Counted from the first letter of the stretch, positions 35,171 through 45,900 are shown. The stretch is 64,000 nt of DNA from an uncultured Hellea sp. (GCA_938007935.1 CALLMD010000009.1:111857-175856); one strand, 5' to 3'. Translations and numbers: made by a program. The notes: generated by a model from the letters alone, not told the origin.

Positions 35171-36364
35171 TTAGGAAAACATGCTGGCGACGTAACCAAT
35201 ATCATTTACCGTTAAAATAACGAAGAGCGTCAGCAATAATGCAAACCCTAGTCGAAACCCAAACTCCTGCTTTTGTTGACTCAACGGACGACCCGCGATG
35301 GCTTCATAACCGTAATAGAGTAAATGTCCACCATCTAGCACGGGAATTGGCATTAAATTTGCGAAACCTAACGCTATCGAAAGAGACGCAGCTATAGACA
35401 AAAGTCGTATTATTAATAAACGAAATCTCTCACCAAAGGAAACATCTGCGTTCGTAGCATCAATAGCAGTTTTACCTGTCATTGTCGCAATTTTCACGAC
35501 GCTTCCAAGCTGCTTACCATCCTCTTTCCCTTTAAAAATTCGGCCAATATATGTTCCAGTCATCGCAATGGTGTCACGAACCTCACCAACACCAAACCCC
35601 AAGGCGGTCAGTAAATTATATTTAATTTCAATAATTTCAGCATCGGGAGAACTCCCTATACCAATTTTTCCTGATGATGATTTTCCTCCAATAAAGTCTT
35701 TTTCTGTAACTTTTTGAGGTGTTATAATTAGTCCAATTTTTTCACCATTCCTATCCACGATGGTTTTAATGGTATTATCACTTTTTAAGACGACGTATTT
35801 CCGAAGGTCATTGAAGTGGCTTACATCGCGGCCATCCATAGTTAGAATGCGGTCCCCAGGCAAAACTCCCGCACTCTCAGCTGCGCTACCTTCTAATACG
35901 GAGCCAACTAACGATTCGACGGTATAGGACCCGAAGGCTAATCCAAGTCCAGCAAATATGAAGACGGCCAAAATAAAATTAAAAACAGGCCCCGCAAGTA
36001 CAACTAGGGCTCGCTGCCATAGGGGTTTAAAGTGAAAAACATCTTTTATCTCAACATTATCATTATCTCGATATTTTTCTTTAAGCGCGTTTAAGGCATC
36101 AACATCAGGATTGCTTGCAGCCCCCGCGTCGCCTAAAAATTTTACATATCCCCCTAAGGGTATTCGCCCAATAGACCATTTAGTCCCGTTTTTTGCGGTC
36201 CATTGTGCTAGTGGTTTTCCAAAGCCAATGGAAAAACGCTCTACTGCGACATTAAAAAATCGCGCTACAGAATAATGTCCTAGCTCATGAAAATACACAA
36301 GGAATGAAAGAACGAGAACAAAACTCGATAAAAATATTATAGTGTCAATTAACCCGGATAACAT
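35171..36364 (-). CDS. rseP: Site-2 membrane metalloprotease RseP (MmpA)
   Basis: The 397-aa intramembrane zinc protease has the motif LVYFHELGHYSVARFF in the first TM segment (residues ~24-31). A PDZ domain around residues 125-215 contains SAGVLPGDRILTMDGRDVSHF, and the third zinc ligand lies in MPIPVLDGGHLLYYGYEAI. In Caulobacter the homologue MmpA cleaves PodJ, and in enterics RseP cleaves RseA. It lies between dxr and bamA as in most proteobacteria. Confidence 0.95.
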   Translation of the reverse strand: MLSGLIDTIIFLSSFVLVLSFLVYFHELGHYSVARFFNVAVERFSIGFGKPLAQWTAKNGTKWSIGRIPLGGYVKFLGDAGAASNPDVDALNALKEKYRDNDNVEIKDVFHFKPLWQRALVVLAGPVFNFILAVFIFAGLGLAFGSYTVESLVGSVLEGSAAESAGVLPGDRILTMDGRDVSHFNDLRKYVVLKSDNTIKTIVDRNGEKIGLIITPQKVTEKDFIGGKSSSGKIGIGSSPDAEIIEIKYNLLTALGFGVGEVRDTIAMTGTYIGRIFKGKEDGKQLGSVVKIATMTGKTAIDATNADVSFGERFRLLIIRLLSIAASLSIALGFANLMPIPVLDGGHLLYYGYEAIAGRPLSQQKQEFGFRLGFALLLTLFVILTVNDIGYVASMFS

Positions 36365-36408
36365 AATTGTCTCTTTTCAAAGAATATTTTGACCTGTTTT
36401 CCTAGTTT

Positions 36409-37584
36409 TCACAAGCTTACAATCTGCTCATGTGCAGTATTTCTTGCTTCCGTATCAGTCGTAATAATCTCATCAATTTCGCAAGGAGACGTTCCAAAAC
36501 AAGAGCGAGATGCATGCTTATTCAAAGCCCCTTCAACAACTCTTGGTATATCTAAAAAGGCAATTTTTTCTTGTAAAAAAGCCTTAACTGCAACTTCATT
36601 GGCAGCGTTAAGAACACACGGCGCTTTACCGCCTGCCTCTAAGGCCTCTCTGGCCAAACGTAAGGCTTTAAATTTCGTCGTATCAGGTTCAAAAAAAGTC
36701 AATCCGTTTAACTTCGAAAAATCCAACCGTTCAACGGGAGCATGCATTCTATTTGGCCAGCCCATAGCATAAGCTATAGGCGTACGCATATCAGGTGACC
36801 CTAATTGAGCCAAAACAGATCCATCAATATATTCAACCATAGAATGGATAATTGATTGTGGGTGTACCACAATATCAATTTCAGCAGAGGGTCGGTTAAA
36901 AAGATAACTCGCTTCGATTAGCTCCAAACCTTTATTCATCAAAGTTGCTGAATCGATTGAAATTTTAGCCCCCATCTCCCAAACAGGGTGGGCAAGCGCA
37001 TCTTTGCGTGTAACCGATAGCAACTTATTCATTGGCGTTTCACGAAAAGGTCCACCGCTTGCCGTCAAAATAAGACGTCTTATGCCCTCAGGCTTATCTA
37101 TTTCCAGAACCTGAAAGATAGCGTTATGCTCTGAGTCTACGGGTAACAGTGTAGCGCCTCGATCCGCAACACGCTTCATAAATAGATCCCCTGCGCAAAC
37201 AAGACATTCTTTGTTGGCCAGCCCAACATGGTTGCCTTGATCAATTGCCGCTAAAGTCGGCTGAAGACCAGCAGCGCCAATTATAGCCGCCATACAAAAA
37301 TCAGCTTGTCTGTTTGCAGCTTCTATCAATGCTTCAGGACCAATACCAATTTCAGTCTTTGTTGTTGAAAGCGCATTTTTTAACGTATCTGCATTATTAG
37401 AATCAGCTAAAGCAACAAATTCAGCGTCAAACTCTATAGCTTGCTCAGCAAGTTTCTTTGCATTTGAATTAGCTGTTAGGGCGACGACTTGAAGCTCATC
37501 TGGCGCCGCCCGCCTTACTAAATCAAGCGTGCTTTCACCAATGGAACCTGTAGAGCCAAGAATTGTAATTCGTTTCGTCATCAA
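36409..37584 (-). CDS. dxr: 1-deoxy-D-xylulose-5-phosphate reductoisomerase
   Basis: Dxr converts DXP to MEP with NADPH in the non-mevalonate isoprenoid pathway. The 391-aa protein has the cofactor motif GSTGSIGESTLDLVRR, VGLANKECLVCAG, the metal/substrate-binding LLPVDSEHNAIFQVL, LTASGGPFRETP, HPVWEMGAKISIDSATLMNK, and HPQSIIHSMVEYIDGS. It lies 4 nt from cdsA. Isoprenoid precursors feed the adjacent uppS product. Confidence 0.97.
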   Translation of the reverse strand: MMTKRITILGSTGSIGESTLDLVRRAAPDELQVVALTANSNAKKLAEQAIEFDAEFVALADSNNADTLKNALSTTKTEIGIGPEALIEAANRQADFCMAAIIGAAGLQPTLAAIDQGNHVGLANKECLVCAGDLFMKRVADRGATLLPVDSEHNAIFQVLEIDKPEGIRRLILTASGGPFRETPMNKLLSVTRKDALAHPVWEMGAKISIDSATLMNKGLELIEASYLFNRPSAEIDIVVHPQSIIHSMVEYIDGSVLAQLGSPDMRTPIAYAMGWPNRMHAPVERLDFSKLNGLTFFEPDTTKFKALRLAREALEAGGKAPCVLNAANEVAVKAFLQEKIAFLDIPRVVEGALNKHASRSCFGTSPCEIDEIITTDTEARNTAHEQIVSL

Positions 37585-37588
37585 GTTG

Positions 37589-38419
37589 CTATAACGGCCA
37601 AATGTTCGGCGCTATATATAAAATAACACCTGTACCAACAACCGCAAGCATAAGGCTATCCAGACGATCTAACAGCCCGCCATGTCCCGGCAATAAGGCA
37701 CCCGTATCTTTAACATTTAAAACGCGCTTTAATCCGCTTTCCAGCAAATCTCCTAAAACAGATAAAATAACTATTGGTATTGCCAAAACCAGCCCTATCA
37801 AAAACCCCAGCCCTATGACTTGGCCAACTATACCTCCAATTAATATTCCAAATATTGCTCCGCAGGCGAATCCTGACCACGTTTTATTTGGACTCAGCTT
37901 TGGTGCGAGTTTAGGGCCTTTAAAAAAAGATCCGCCGAAATAGGCTCCTACATCAGCTGCAACAACGACCAAAATTATATATATAAGTTTGCTAAAACCT
38001 TCCGTCGCAAACCCATTTTCCACGCCGCGTATAGCGACAATAATAAGGCAAGGAATTATTATATAAAGATAACCAAGACCTGCCCAAAGAAGCCCTCCTC
38101 TTCTTGAGCGCTCCAATGCCGCAAGAAGCGCTGCAAAAAACACGCTTATAAAAGCGTAAAGCCATAAGCTTTGGGCCATATAGAAATTTGCTATAACTAT
38201 GCCAATAATTGGTAAAATAAAGGCAAGTCGAGTGGGGGCTGCATCTGACATACTCACCCATTCCCACATCATTCTCCCGCCAATAGTAGACACTAATATC
38301 GCCCAGGGCCAACCTCCAAAATACAAAGGCAGTATGCAAATTGCGGCAAAAGCAAGCGCCGTAATAGCCCGAATTCCAACATTATTCCAGATTGGTTTCT
38401 TTAATTTGGGCTGTAACAT
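37589..38419 (-). CDS. cdsA: Phosphatidate cytidylyltransferase
   Basis: CdsA makes CDP-diacylglycerol, the precursor of all phospholipids. The 276-aa polytopic membrane protein has about eight TM helices, the conserved cytoplasmic LSPNKTWSGFACG, and the C-terminal signature SVLGDLLESGLKRVLNVKD followed by LPGHGGLLDRLDSLM. It lies between dxr and uppS with gaps of 4 and 6 nt. Confidence 0.96.
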   Translation of the reverse strand: MLQPKLKKPIWNNVGIRAITALAFAAICILPLYFGGWPWAILVSTIGGRMMWEWVSMSDAAPTRLAFILPIIGIVIANFYMAQSLWLYAFISVFFAALLAALERSRRGGLLWAGLGYLYIIIPCLIIVAIRGVENGFATEGFSKLIYIILVVVAADVGAYFGGSFFKGPKLAPKLSPNKTWSGFACGAIFGILIGGIVGQVIGLGFLIGLVLAIPIVILSVLGDLLESGLKRVLNVKDTGALLPGHGGLLDRLDSLMLAVVGTGVILYIAPNIWPL

Positions 38420-38425
38420 TATGGC

Positions 38426-39154
38426 CTAAGCCACTTCCGAAGCGTTCAAGTTCCCAAATCTTCTATCACGTGTTTGGTACTCGGAAATAGCGTGGACAAG
38501 GTCTTCCTTAGAAAAATCTGGCCATAAAACATCGGTAAATATAAATTCAGCATATGCGGCTTGCCATAACATAAAATTGCTAATTCGTGTTTCACCGCTT
38601 GTGCGAATAACAAGATCTGGTTCCGGAATATCTGCTGTATCAAGAAATGAAGTCAAATCAGCTTCTTTCATATCTGAAACATTTAGACCTGCATTTGCAG
38701 CTTTCGCGACGGCTCGTATTATTTCATCACGGCCGCCATAATTAAAAGCAATATTGAGGTGAAATTCTGTATTTTCTATGGTTTGATTTTCAACACGGTC
38801 AATTAAACTCAAAAGGTCAGGCTTTAACCCTGCTCTGGATCCTATAATTCTTACCCGTACATTGTTTGCCTTTAAAGTTTCGAGATCATCTTCCACGTAT
38901 TGTCGAAGAAGAGCAAAAAGTGCAGCAATCTCAGCTTTTGGTCTCGTCCAATTTTCAGTTGAAAAACTGTAAAGTGTTAAATATTTAACGCCTAAATCTG
39001 CAGCGTCTTCAACAATTCGGCGAACCGTTTTAACACCAGCCTGATGGCCAAAAACGCGTGGACGATGACGTGCTTGCGCCCAACGACCATTACCGTCCAT
39101 GATTATGGCAATGTGCAATGGAAAATCTGCTTGATATCGTGACACGTCAGCCAA
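38426..39154 (-). CDS. uppS: Undecaprenyl diphosphate synthase
   Basis: UppS extends farnesyl diphosphate with isopentenyl diphosphate to the C55 carrier used in peptidoglycan and O-antigen synthesis. The 242-aa cis-prenyltransferase has IIMDGNGRWAQARHRPR with the catalytic Asp, GVKTVRRIVEDAADLGVKYLTLYSFSTENW, and the C-terminal DLVIRTSGETRISNFMLWQ followed by YAEFIFTDVLWPDF. It starts 2 nt after frr. Confidence 0.97.
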   Translation of the reverse strand: MADVSRYQADFPLHIAIIMDGNGRWAQARHRPRVFGHQAGVKTVRRIVEDAADLGVKYLTLYSFSTENWTRPKAEIAALFALLRQYVEDDLETLKANNVRVRIIGSRAGLKPDLLSLIDRVENQTIENTEFHLNIAFNYGGRDEIIRAVAKAANAGLNVSDMKEADLTSFLDTADIPEPDLVIRTSGETRISNFMLWQAAYAEFIFTDVLWPDFSKEDLVHAISEYQTRDRRFGNLNASEVA

Positions 39155-39156
39155 AT

Positions 39157-39717
39157 TTAAATCTGCATAATCTCGGCAGATTTAGATTCGAGGGCATTTT
39201 CAATTTCATCAATAACGGCATCTGTAGCCTTTTGCACATCATTGATATGTGCCTTTTGCTCATCTTCACTCATATCACCAGATTTTTCAGCCTTCTTAAG
39301 AGCATCCATAGCATCACGGCGTACATTTCGAACAGCAATCTTAGCATTCTCAGAATATTGACCTGCCACTTTGGTTAGATCGCGGCGACGTTCCTCAGTT
39401 AACGGCGGCATAGGAATTCTCAAAGTCTGCCCATCCATAATCGGGTTTATCCCTAGATTGGATGTTCGCAGGGCTTTATCTACAGCAGCAACTTGTGTCT
39501 TATCCCAAACACTTACCAATAACATACGTGATTCAGGCACGCTTACAGATGCAACTTGATTAAGAGGCGTTTCTGTCCCGTAAGCAGGCACAGTTATATT
39601 ATCAAGTAATGCGGTATGAGCCCTGCCCGTCCTCAAACCTGAAAACTCAGATTTTAATGACGTCAAAGCGCCGTCCATCCGCTTTCTATAATTTTTCAGG
39701 TTAAACTCACCTGTCAT
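39157..39717 (-). CDS. frr: Ribosome recycling factor
   Basis: RRF splits post-termination ribosomes together with EF-G. The 186-aa protein has typical RRF segments: YRKRMDGALTSLKSEFSGLRTGRA, then PLNQVASVSVPE, GINPIMDGQTLRIPMPPLTEERR, and the C-terminal long helices with VRNVRRDAMDALKKAEK. It lies 46 nt after pyrH and 2 nt before uppS. Confidence 0.97.
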   Translation of the reverse strand: MTGEFNLKNYRKRMDGALTSLKSEFSGLRTGRAHTALLDNITVPAYGTETPLNQVASVSVPESRMLLVSVWDKTQVAAVDKALRTSNLGINPIMDGQTLRIPMPPLTEERRRDLTKVAGQYSENAKIAVRNVRRDAMDALKKAEKSGDMSEDEQKAHINDVQKATDAVIDEIENALESKSAEIMQI

Positions 39718-39763
39718 TTTTATTCTCCATCTTTGCAGGGACTAGCCTACCATCTTATCCTGA

Positions 39764-40483
39764 TTAAGACTCAATTGTGGTACAAGTCCCTTTACCGCTC
39801 ATGACTAAATCAAAGCCACCTTTTTCATGCAGTGAGAAAACTATTATGGGGATTTCATTCTCTCGCATCAAGGTAATAGCGGCAGCATCCATGACCTTAA
39901 GATCATCTGACAGAACTTTATGGTAAGTTAAAGATTCAAATCTTTTAGCGTCTGGATTTTTCTTAGGGTCACTATCATATACGCCATCAACTTGAGTCCC
40001 TTTTAATAAGGCACTGCAGTTCATCTCTGCAGCTCTTAAAGCGGCGGCTGTATCTGTTGTAAAATAAGGATTGCCTGTCCCACCTGCAAAAATGACAACA
40101 CGCCCTTTTTCCATATGTCGAACGGCTCGTCGTCTTATATAGGGTTCACAAACAGTTTGCATAGGTATCGCCGATTGAACACGTGTGTCGACACCAATTT
40201 GTTCTAATGCGCTTTGCATAGCCAGAGCATTCATGACAGTGGCAAGCATTCCCATATAATCAGCAGTGGATCGTTCAATTCCGCCTGCAGCAGCAGATAG
40301 GCCTCTGAAAATATTACCTGCACCAATCACCAAGGCAACTTGAAGCCCCTTATCATGAGCGTCTTTAACCTCGCCTGCAATTCGGGCTGTCATCTTGGTA
40401 TCAATACCATAGGGTTTATCACCCATTAGCGCTTCACCCGAGATTTTTAGTAAAACGCGGTCAAATTTATACGTATTGTCCAA
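39764..40483 (-). CDS. pyrH: UMP kinase
   Basis: PyrH phosphorylates UMP to UDP. The 239-aa amino-acid-kinase-fold protein shows [22 protein letters not shown], the [17 protein letters not shown] helix and [20 protein letters not shown]. The only supportable start is TTG at 40483: reading upstream in frame, a stop (TGA) is met within 11 codons with no ATG or GTG. The TTG overlaps the last two T's of the T8 tract that ends a strong terminator-like hairpin, and an SD-like AGGGGA is buried in the stem. Expression may therefore be controlled by this structure. Confidence 0.95.
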   Translation of the reverse strand: MDNTYKFDRVLLKISGEALMGDKPYGIDTKMTARIAGEVKDAHDKGLQVALVIGAGNIFRGLSAAAGGIERSTADYMGMLATVMNALAMQSALEQIGVDTRVQSAIPMQTVCEPYIRRRAVRHMEKGRVVIFAGGTGNPYFTTDTAAALRAAEMNCSALLKGTQVDGVYDSDPKKNPDAKRFESLTYHKVLSDDLKVMDAAAITLMRENEIPIIVFSLHEKGGFDLVMSGKGTCTTIES

Positions 40484-40522
40484 AAAAAATCCCCTGATTG
40501 TGACTCGGCACCTTCAGGGGAT
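40482..40522 (-). terminator. Terminator-like hairpin between tsf and pyrH
   Basis: Read on the minus strand, a perfect 9-bp stem ATCCCCTGA/TCAGGGGAT (40522-40514/40497-40489) with a 16-nt loop is followed by eight T's (40489-40482). The T's run directly into the TTG start codon of pyrH. It would terminate tsf transcripts and also hide the SD-like AGGGGA of pyrH. Confidence 0.85.
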
Positions 40523-40581
40523 AATACTTATTCAACCCGTTTGCGCCAGTCTTTAGGCGCAGTAAGTTGGATTTATTTTAT

Positions 40582-41505
40582 TTAGGAACCTTTAAGCGTA
40601 GCCGCGACTTCCGCAGCAAAGTCTTCTTCTTTTTTCTCTATGCCCTCGCCGAGCCCCATGCGGACATATCCAGTCATTTTAATATCAGTGCCCAAAGCTG
40701 CAGCTTCATCTTCGATAACTTTTGAAATAGCCCGCTCGCCATCCATGACAAATATTTGTGTCATAAGAACAGATTCTTTAAAAAACTTGGTCATCCTGCC
40801 TTCTACCATTTTATCGACAATGGCTTCTGGCTTACCAGATTCCAAGGCTTCTGCTTTTAGCATCTCGCGCTCTTTCTGAACAATAGCAGGATTAAGGTCA
40901 TCAACTGACAAAGCCAAAGGGCTAGTCGCAGCAACATGCATGGCAATTTTCTTCGCCAAATCCTCAAGCTTCGATTTATCTCCAGAGCTTTCAAGAGCGA
41001 CGAGAACGCCAATTTTACCCATTCCATCAACAACTGAATTATGAATATAACCCGCGACAACACCGTCAGAGACGGTCAATTTAGCCATACGGCGAAAGTT
41101 CATATTCTCACCGATTTTACCAACGAGTTTTTTCAAAAACTCGGTAACATTGTCTCCAGAGGCAGTCTTTGCAGCGGCTAATTCTTCATTAGTATTAACG
41201 CCACGAGCTAACTGAGCAATTTCTGCAACGGCAGCTTGAAAACCATCATTACGTGCGACGAAATCTGTTTCTGAATTCACTTCAACCAATGCACCAGAAT
41301 TGGTCCCAAGTGCGACAGCGACAAGTCCTTCCGCCGCAACACGGCTGGCCTTCTTATCGGCTTTAGCAATACCCTTTGTGCGCAACCAATCAATTGCGGC
41401 TTCCAGGTCACCACCCGTTTCATTGAGCGCTTTTTTGCAATCCATCATGCCTGCTGATGTTTTATCACGTAGTTCTTTAACTAATGCAGCTGTAATCTGA
41501 GCCAT
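40582..41505 (-). CDS. tsf: Elongation factor Ts
   Basis: EF-Ts regenerates EF-Tu-GTP. The 307-aa protein has the N-terminal UBA-like domain (LVKELRDKTSAGMMDCKKALNE), the core motif NSETDFVARNDGFQ, and dimerisation repeats. A strong Shine-Dalgarno GAGGAG precedes the ATG. It follows rpsB after 74 nt and precedes a terminator-like hairpin, so rpsB-tsf form the usual unit. Confidence 0.97.
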   Translation of the reverse strand: MAQITAALVKELRDKTSAGMMDCKKALNETGGDLEAAIDWLRTKGIAKADKKASRVAAEGLVAVALGTNSGALVEVNSETDFVARNDGFQAAVAEIAQLARGVNTNEELAAAKTASGDNVTEFLKKLVGKIGENMNFRRMAKLTVSDGVVAGYIHNSVVDGMGKIGVLVALESSGDKSKLEDLAKKIAMHVAATSPLALSVDDLNPAIVQKEREMLKAEALESGKPEAIVDKMVEGRMTKFFKESVLMTQIFVMDGERAISKVIEDEAAALGTDIKMTGYVRMGLGEGIEKKEEDFAAEVAATLKGS

Positions 41506-41579
41506 AATACTCTCCTCGGAGTAAAGTTAGAAGATATTGGCTCCAATAAAGGAACCGTTATAAATTTTATATGCGGGAA

Positions 41580-42785
41580 CTAAAACTCGCCTAATTTACC
41601 TTCAGCCTTTGCTAAAAGATAATAGAAGGTCACACGGTTTTTCATGCGTGTTGGCTTCATGATCGCGCAAACAGCTTTGACTTTTTCCATTGCGGCGTCT
41701 TTATCGTCAACACCCATTTTCTTTTTCATGAACCCTTTTACGATAGTCTCAAGTTCAGTTTCATCTGAACATGCCACATATTTGCTATCTTTATTCGCCA
41801 AAGACGCACCAAGATGTTTCTCAATTTTTGTAACAACTTCGGCATCAACTTCGGCATCATATTCACGCGTAACACGAAGATATTCAGATTCCTCTACAGC
41901 TGCTGTAGTAGCATCAACTACAGGTTCAGCAGCAGGAGCATCAGCGGCAGGTTGAGCTAAGGTTTCAACAGCAGGAGCTGCCTTAACAGCGGGTGCTTTT
42001 ACAGCAGACTTTTCAGCTTCAGCAGGTGCTGCAGCCATAGCCATTTCCATAGGGTGCTCCGCCGCCCCTAGGTCAACGCCAACATTAGCTTGCGCTTCAG
42101 TCATACCATCAAGAACAGCATCCGCAATCAAATCGCAATAGAGCTGAATTGCCCGGGCGGCATCATCATTCCCAGGTATAGGCATATCAGCTGAATCTGG
42201 ATCAGAATTCGTATCTAAAATAGCAATAACAGGAATACCTAAACGACGGGCTTCCTTAATAGCTATGCCTTCTTTATTCGTATCAATTACGAACATCAGG
42301 TCAGGTTTACCTCCCATATCCTTAATACCACCAAGTGCCTTATCCAGTTTTTCAAGTTCACGTGTTAGCTTTAGGTTCTCTTTTTTCGTAAGACCTGTAT
42401 CTTCCCCGCCATCACCAAGTTTAGATTCAAGCTCACGCAAACGCGCTATTGATCCAGAAATAGTTTTCCAATTCGTCAGCATCCCACCTAACCAGCGATG
42501 ATTGACGTAATATTGTGCACACCGTGTTGCCGCAGTAGCTACAGGCTCAGAAGCAGCACGTTTTGTCCCGACGAAAAGAACCCGCCCACCTTTTGCTGCA
42601 ACTTCACGAACCTGCACCAATGCTTGATGTAACAATGGAACTGTTTGTGACAAATCCATAATATGTATGTTTGAACGCGCTCCAAATATATATGGTGCCA
42701 TTTTTGGGTTCCAAGCATGCGTTTGGTGTCCAAAATGCACACCAGCCTCGAGTAGCTGCCGCATTGAAAATTCAGGTAAAGCCAT
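41580..42785 (-). CDS. rpsB: Ribosomal protein S2 with C-terminal DUF2853-like domain
   Basis: From the ATG at 42785 (AAGGAGAT upstream) this is a 401-aa fusion. Residues 1 to about 234 are canonical S2 ([57 protein letters not shown], [25 protein letters not shown]). Residues ~235-298 are an Ala/Pro/Glu/Lys/Val-rich linker. Residues ~299-401 match what I remember of DUF2853: [46 protein letters not shown], and the diagnostic [21 protein letters not shown]. Usual S2 length is 240-260 aa. The reading frame is continuous with no frameshift sign. The extension would sit on the small subunit near the mRNA exit; function unknown. Confidence 0.93.
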   Translation of the reverse strand: MALPEFSMRQLLEAGVHFGHQTHAWNPKMAPYIFGARSNIHIMDLSQTVPLLHQALVQVREVAAKGGRVLFVGTKRAASEPVATAATRCAQYYVNHRWLGGMLTNWKTISGSIARLRELESKLGDGGEDTGLTKKENLKLTRELEKLDKALGGIKDMGGKPDLMFVIDTNKEGIAIKEARRLGIPVIAILDTNSDPDSADMPIPGNDDAARAIQLYCDLIADAVLDGMTEAQANVGVDLGAAEHPMEMAMAAAPAEAEKSAVKAPAVKAAPAVETLAQPAADAPAAEPVVDATTAAVEESEYLRVTREYDAEVDAEVVTKIEKHLGASLANKDSKYVACSDETELETIVKGFMKKKMGVDDKDAAMEKVKAVCAIMKPTRMKNRVTFYYLLAKAEGKLGEF

Positions 42786-42799
42786 GGAATATCTCCTTG

Positions 42800-42856
42800 T
42801 TCCGGTTGACCAGACACAGGGTGTGGAGACCGACATTATCGTCGTTCCCACCGGAA
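42800..42856 (-). promoter_or_regulatory. rpsB leader hairpin preceding the Shine-Dalgarno
   Basis: In the rpsB leader, a 7-bp stem TTCCGGT/ACCGGAA (42856-42850/42806-42800 on the minus strand) encloses 43 nt with further pairing potential (ACAC...GTGT). It ends just before the AAGGAG ribosome-binding site. S2 represses its own mRNA leader in other proteobacteria, so this is a candidate S2-binding structure. Confidence 0.4.
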
Positions 42857-42970
42857 TGGATGAAAAGCTATATGCTAGACACCCGCACCTGTGTGCGAAT
42901 TAAGGAGGCGCTATAACTCGAATTGATTATAATGCAAGAAGTTTGTGGATATAATATATTGTACAACGCG

Positions 42971-45900
42971 CTAAGTTGCTATCTCAGAAACTAACTCAAC
43001 AAATTTATGCGCCTTAATGGCCTTTTGTATAGCAGGGTCTAGTCCAAATTTTCCTGACAATCGCCAATGCCCTTCACGACCTGCCTCTAAAGGAGCATAG
43101 ACTTCAATATAACCCGTTGTTTTTGCTGGAGCTTTCTGCAATTCCTCAAATGTTTTTTCAAGTTCATCCAAATTTTGAATATTTGCACTTCGCAAACGAA
43201 TTTCTAGGCCCTTAATAACCGATTCTTCACCCGTAAGCTCAAGTGAAGTAATCGAATTTGCAAAAAGACGAATTTCCCCGTCTCGATCTTCTACCTTTGC
43301 CGTAAGTTCAACTAAAGCGCCCGCCTCTAAAATTGCACGGTTTACGCCTAACAACTCTTCACCAAACAATACCTCAAAATCCCCAGTTGGATCAGAAATA
43401 TTAACGAAGGCAAAGCGTTTCCCACGTTTACTCATGCGTTCTTGTCGTTTACGAACAACGCCAGCAAGACGTATAGTTCGAGCACCCAATTTATAACGTT
43501 CCTCAATATCTGCAGCCATAACAGCCTTTTTACGTTCTAGAATCGGTAAATAGGTCTCAAGTGGATGACCTCCGATATAAAAGCCAATAGCACCTAGTTC
43601 ATGATCTAGCTGTTCGACATTACTCCATGGCATTGGGCTTGGTAAGTCTGGCTCCGCCATTATATCTACAGAATCACCAAAAAGGCTGTTTTGAGCAGAT
43701 TCTTTTTCTTGTGCTGCTCGCAATCCAACCGATTGTAATATTGATGCCGACGCTAAAGCCTTAGCACGATTTGGTTCCAAGCAATCAAACGCCCCACCCC
43801 GAGCAAGGTTTTCAAAAGCACGTTTATTGACTATCCGTGTATCAACTCGGCGTGCAAAATCAAAAAGGTCTAAGAAAGGACCATCTTTTTCACGTACTTC
43901 GACAACATTACGCATGGCATCAACACCAACATTTTTAAGGGCGCCAAGTGCATAAAGTACTTTCCCGTCCTCCACATCAAAATCAGCCATAGACCGATTG
44001 ACACAAGGGGGCGCAATATCAAGTTCCATACGTTTAGATTCTTGGAAGAACTGCGCCAATTTTTCGACATTGGCTATATCGAGCGACATAATTGCGGCAA
44101 TGAATTCAGTCGGGTGCAAGGCCTTCAGATAAGCCGTTTGGAATGAAATCATAGCATAGGCAGCTGCATGCGATTTATTAAAACCATATCCCGCAAATTC
44201 ATTCACGAGATTAAAAATGGAATTAGCCAAATCCTTATCTACGCCACGTTCAGCCGCTCCCTCATTAAAGCGAGTACGCTGACGATCCATTTCAGCCTGA
44301 TCTTTTTTTCCCATCGCGCGGCGCAACAAGTCAGCTTCACCAAGAGAATAGCCCGATAACACTTGCGCGATTTGCATGACCTGTTCCTGATAAATAATCA
44401 CGCCGTAAGTCTCTTTAAGAATTTCGGTCAAGCTCTCATGCGGGTATTCAATTTCGGCACGGCCATATTTTCGATCAATATACATCGGAATATTCTTCAT
44501 GGGGCCAGGACGATATAGAGAAATTAAAGCGGTGAGTTCCTCAATGCTATCCGGTGCCATTTTCCGAAGGACATCTCGCATACCAGAACTTTCGAGTTGA
44601 AAAACTCCCGCTGAAAGCCCCTCTTCCAACGGCTTGTAAGCCTCTGGTGTATTTGTACTTATTGTGTCTAAGTCTAAATTAATGCCTTGTTTTTTTAGGT
44701 ATTTAAGACATCGATCGATTACAGTTAGGGTTTTAAGCCCCAAGAAGTCGAATTTTACGAGGCCAGCCTTTTCAGCCCATTTCATCGTAAACTGTGTGGC
44801 CGGAATATCTGAGCGCGGGTCACGATAAAGCGGGATTAGCTTTGTCAATGGCCTGTCACCAATGACAACTCCGGCTGCATGCGTCCCAGCATTTCGGTAT
44901 AAGCCTTCTAGTTGAAGCCCTGTCGCTAAAAGTTTAGCGACAGCAGGGTCTTCATCACGCGCATCGCGCAACCCCTTTTCCATCTTAATCGCTTCACTTA
45001 AGGTACAGGGGTTTGCTGGATTCGAGGGTACAAGTTTTGCCAGCCTATCTACTTGACGTAGTGGCATTTGCATTACCCTACCGACATCACGCACGACAGC
45101 ACGTGGCTGAAGTGTCCCAAATGTTATAATATGCGCGACCTGATCTTCACCATATTTTTGCTGAACATATTTTATAACCTCGCCACGTCTTTCCTGACAA
45201 AAATCAATATCGAAATCTGGCATTGAAACCCTTTCAGGGTTCAAAAATCGTTCAAATAGTAAGCCATATTTAAGAGGATCCAAATCCGTAATAGTCAAAG
45301 CCCAAGCCACAACAGAACCAGCCCCCGAACCCCGACCTGGTCCAACAGGAATGCCTTGCGCCTTCGCCCACTTGATAAAATCTGAAACAATAAGAAAATA
45401 GCCTGGAAAGCCCATTTCCCGAATGACCCCAATTTCGAATTCGAGACGTTCAAAGTAAGTTTCTTCTGGCGCTGAGAGTTCAATCTTTTTCAACCGCGCT
45501 TTAAGACCATCATGAGCTTGTTGGGCCAATATATCACCCTCACTCAAAGACCCATCTCCGAAATTAGGTAAAATGGGGTCTCTTTTTTGAGATTTAAACG
45601 CACATCTTTTGGAAATATCCACTGTATTTTCAATGGCTTCAGGAAGATCCTTAAATAGTTCCATCATTTCTTCAGATGACTTTAAATAATGTTCGCGTGT
45701 AACCTGCCTGCGGTCCTTTTCAAGAATATATGACCCTTCATTTATCGCCAATAAGGCGTCATGAGCAGGATGAATGTCAGGATCAATAAAAAATGGCTCA
45801 TTTGTAGCGACCAAGGGTAGCCGTTTTTCATATGCCCATTGTATTAAAATTTTCTCGGCTGTAATTTCCTCAGCCAAATTGTGACGTTGAAGTTCGACAT

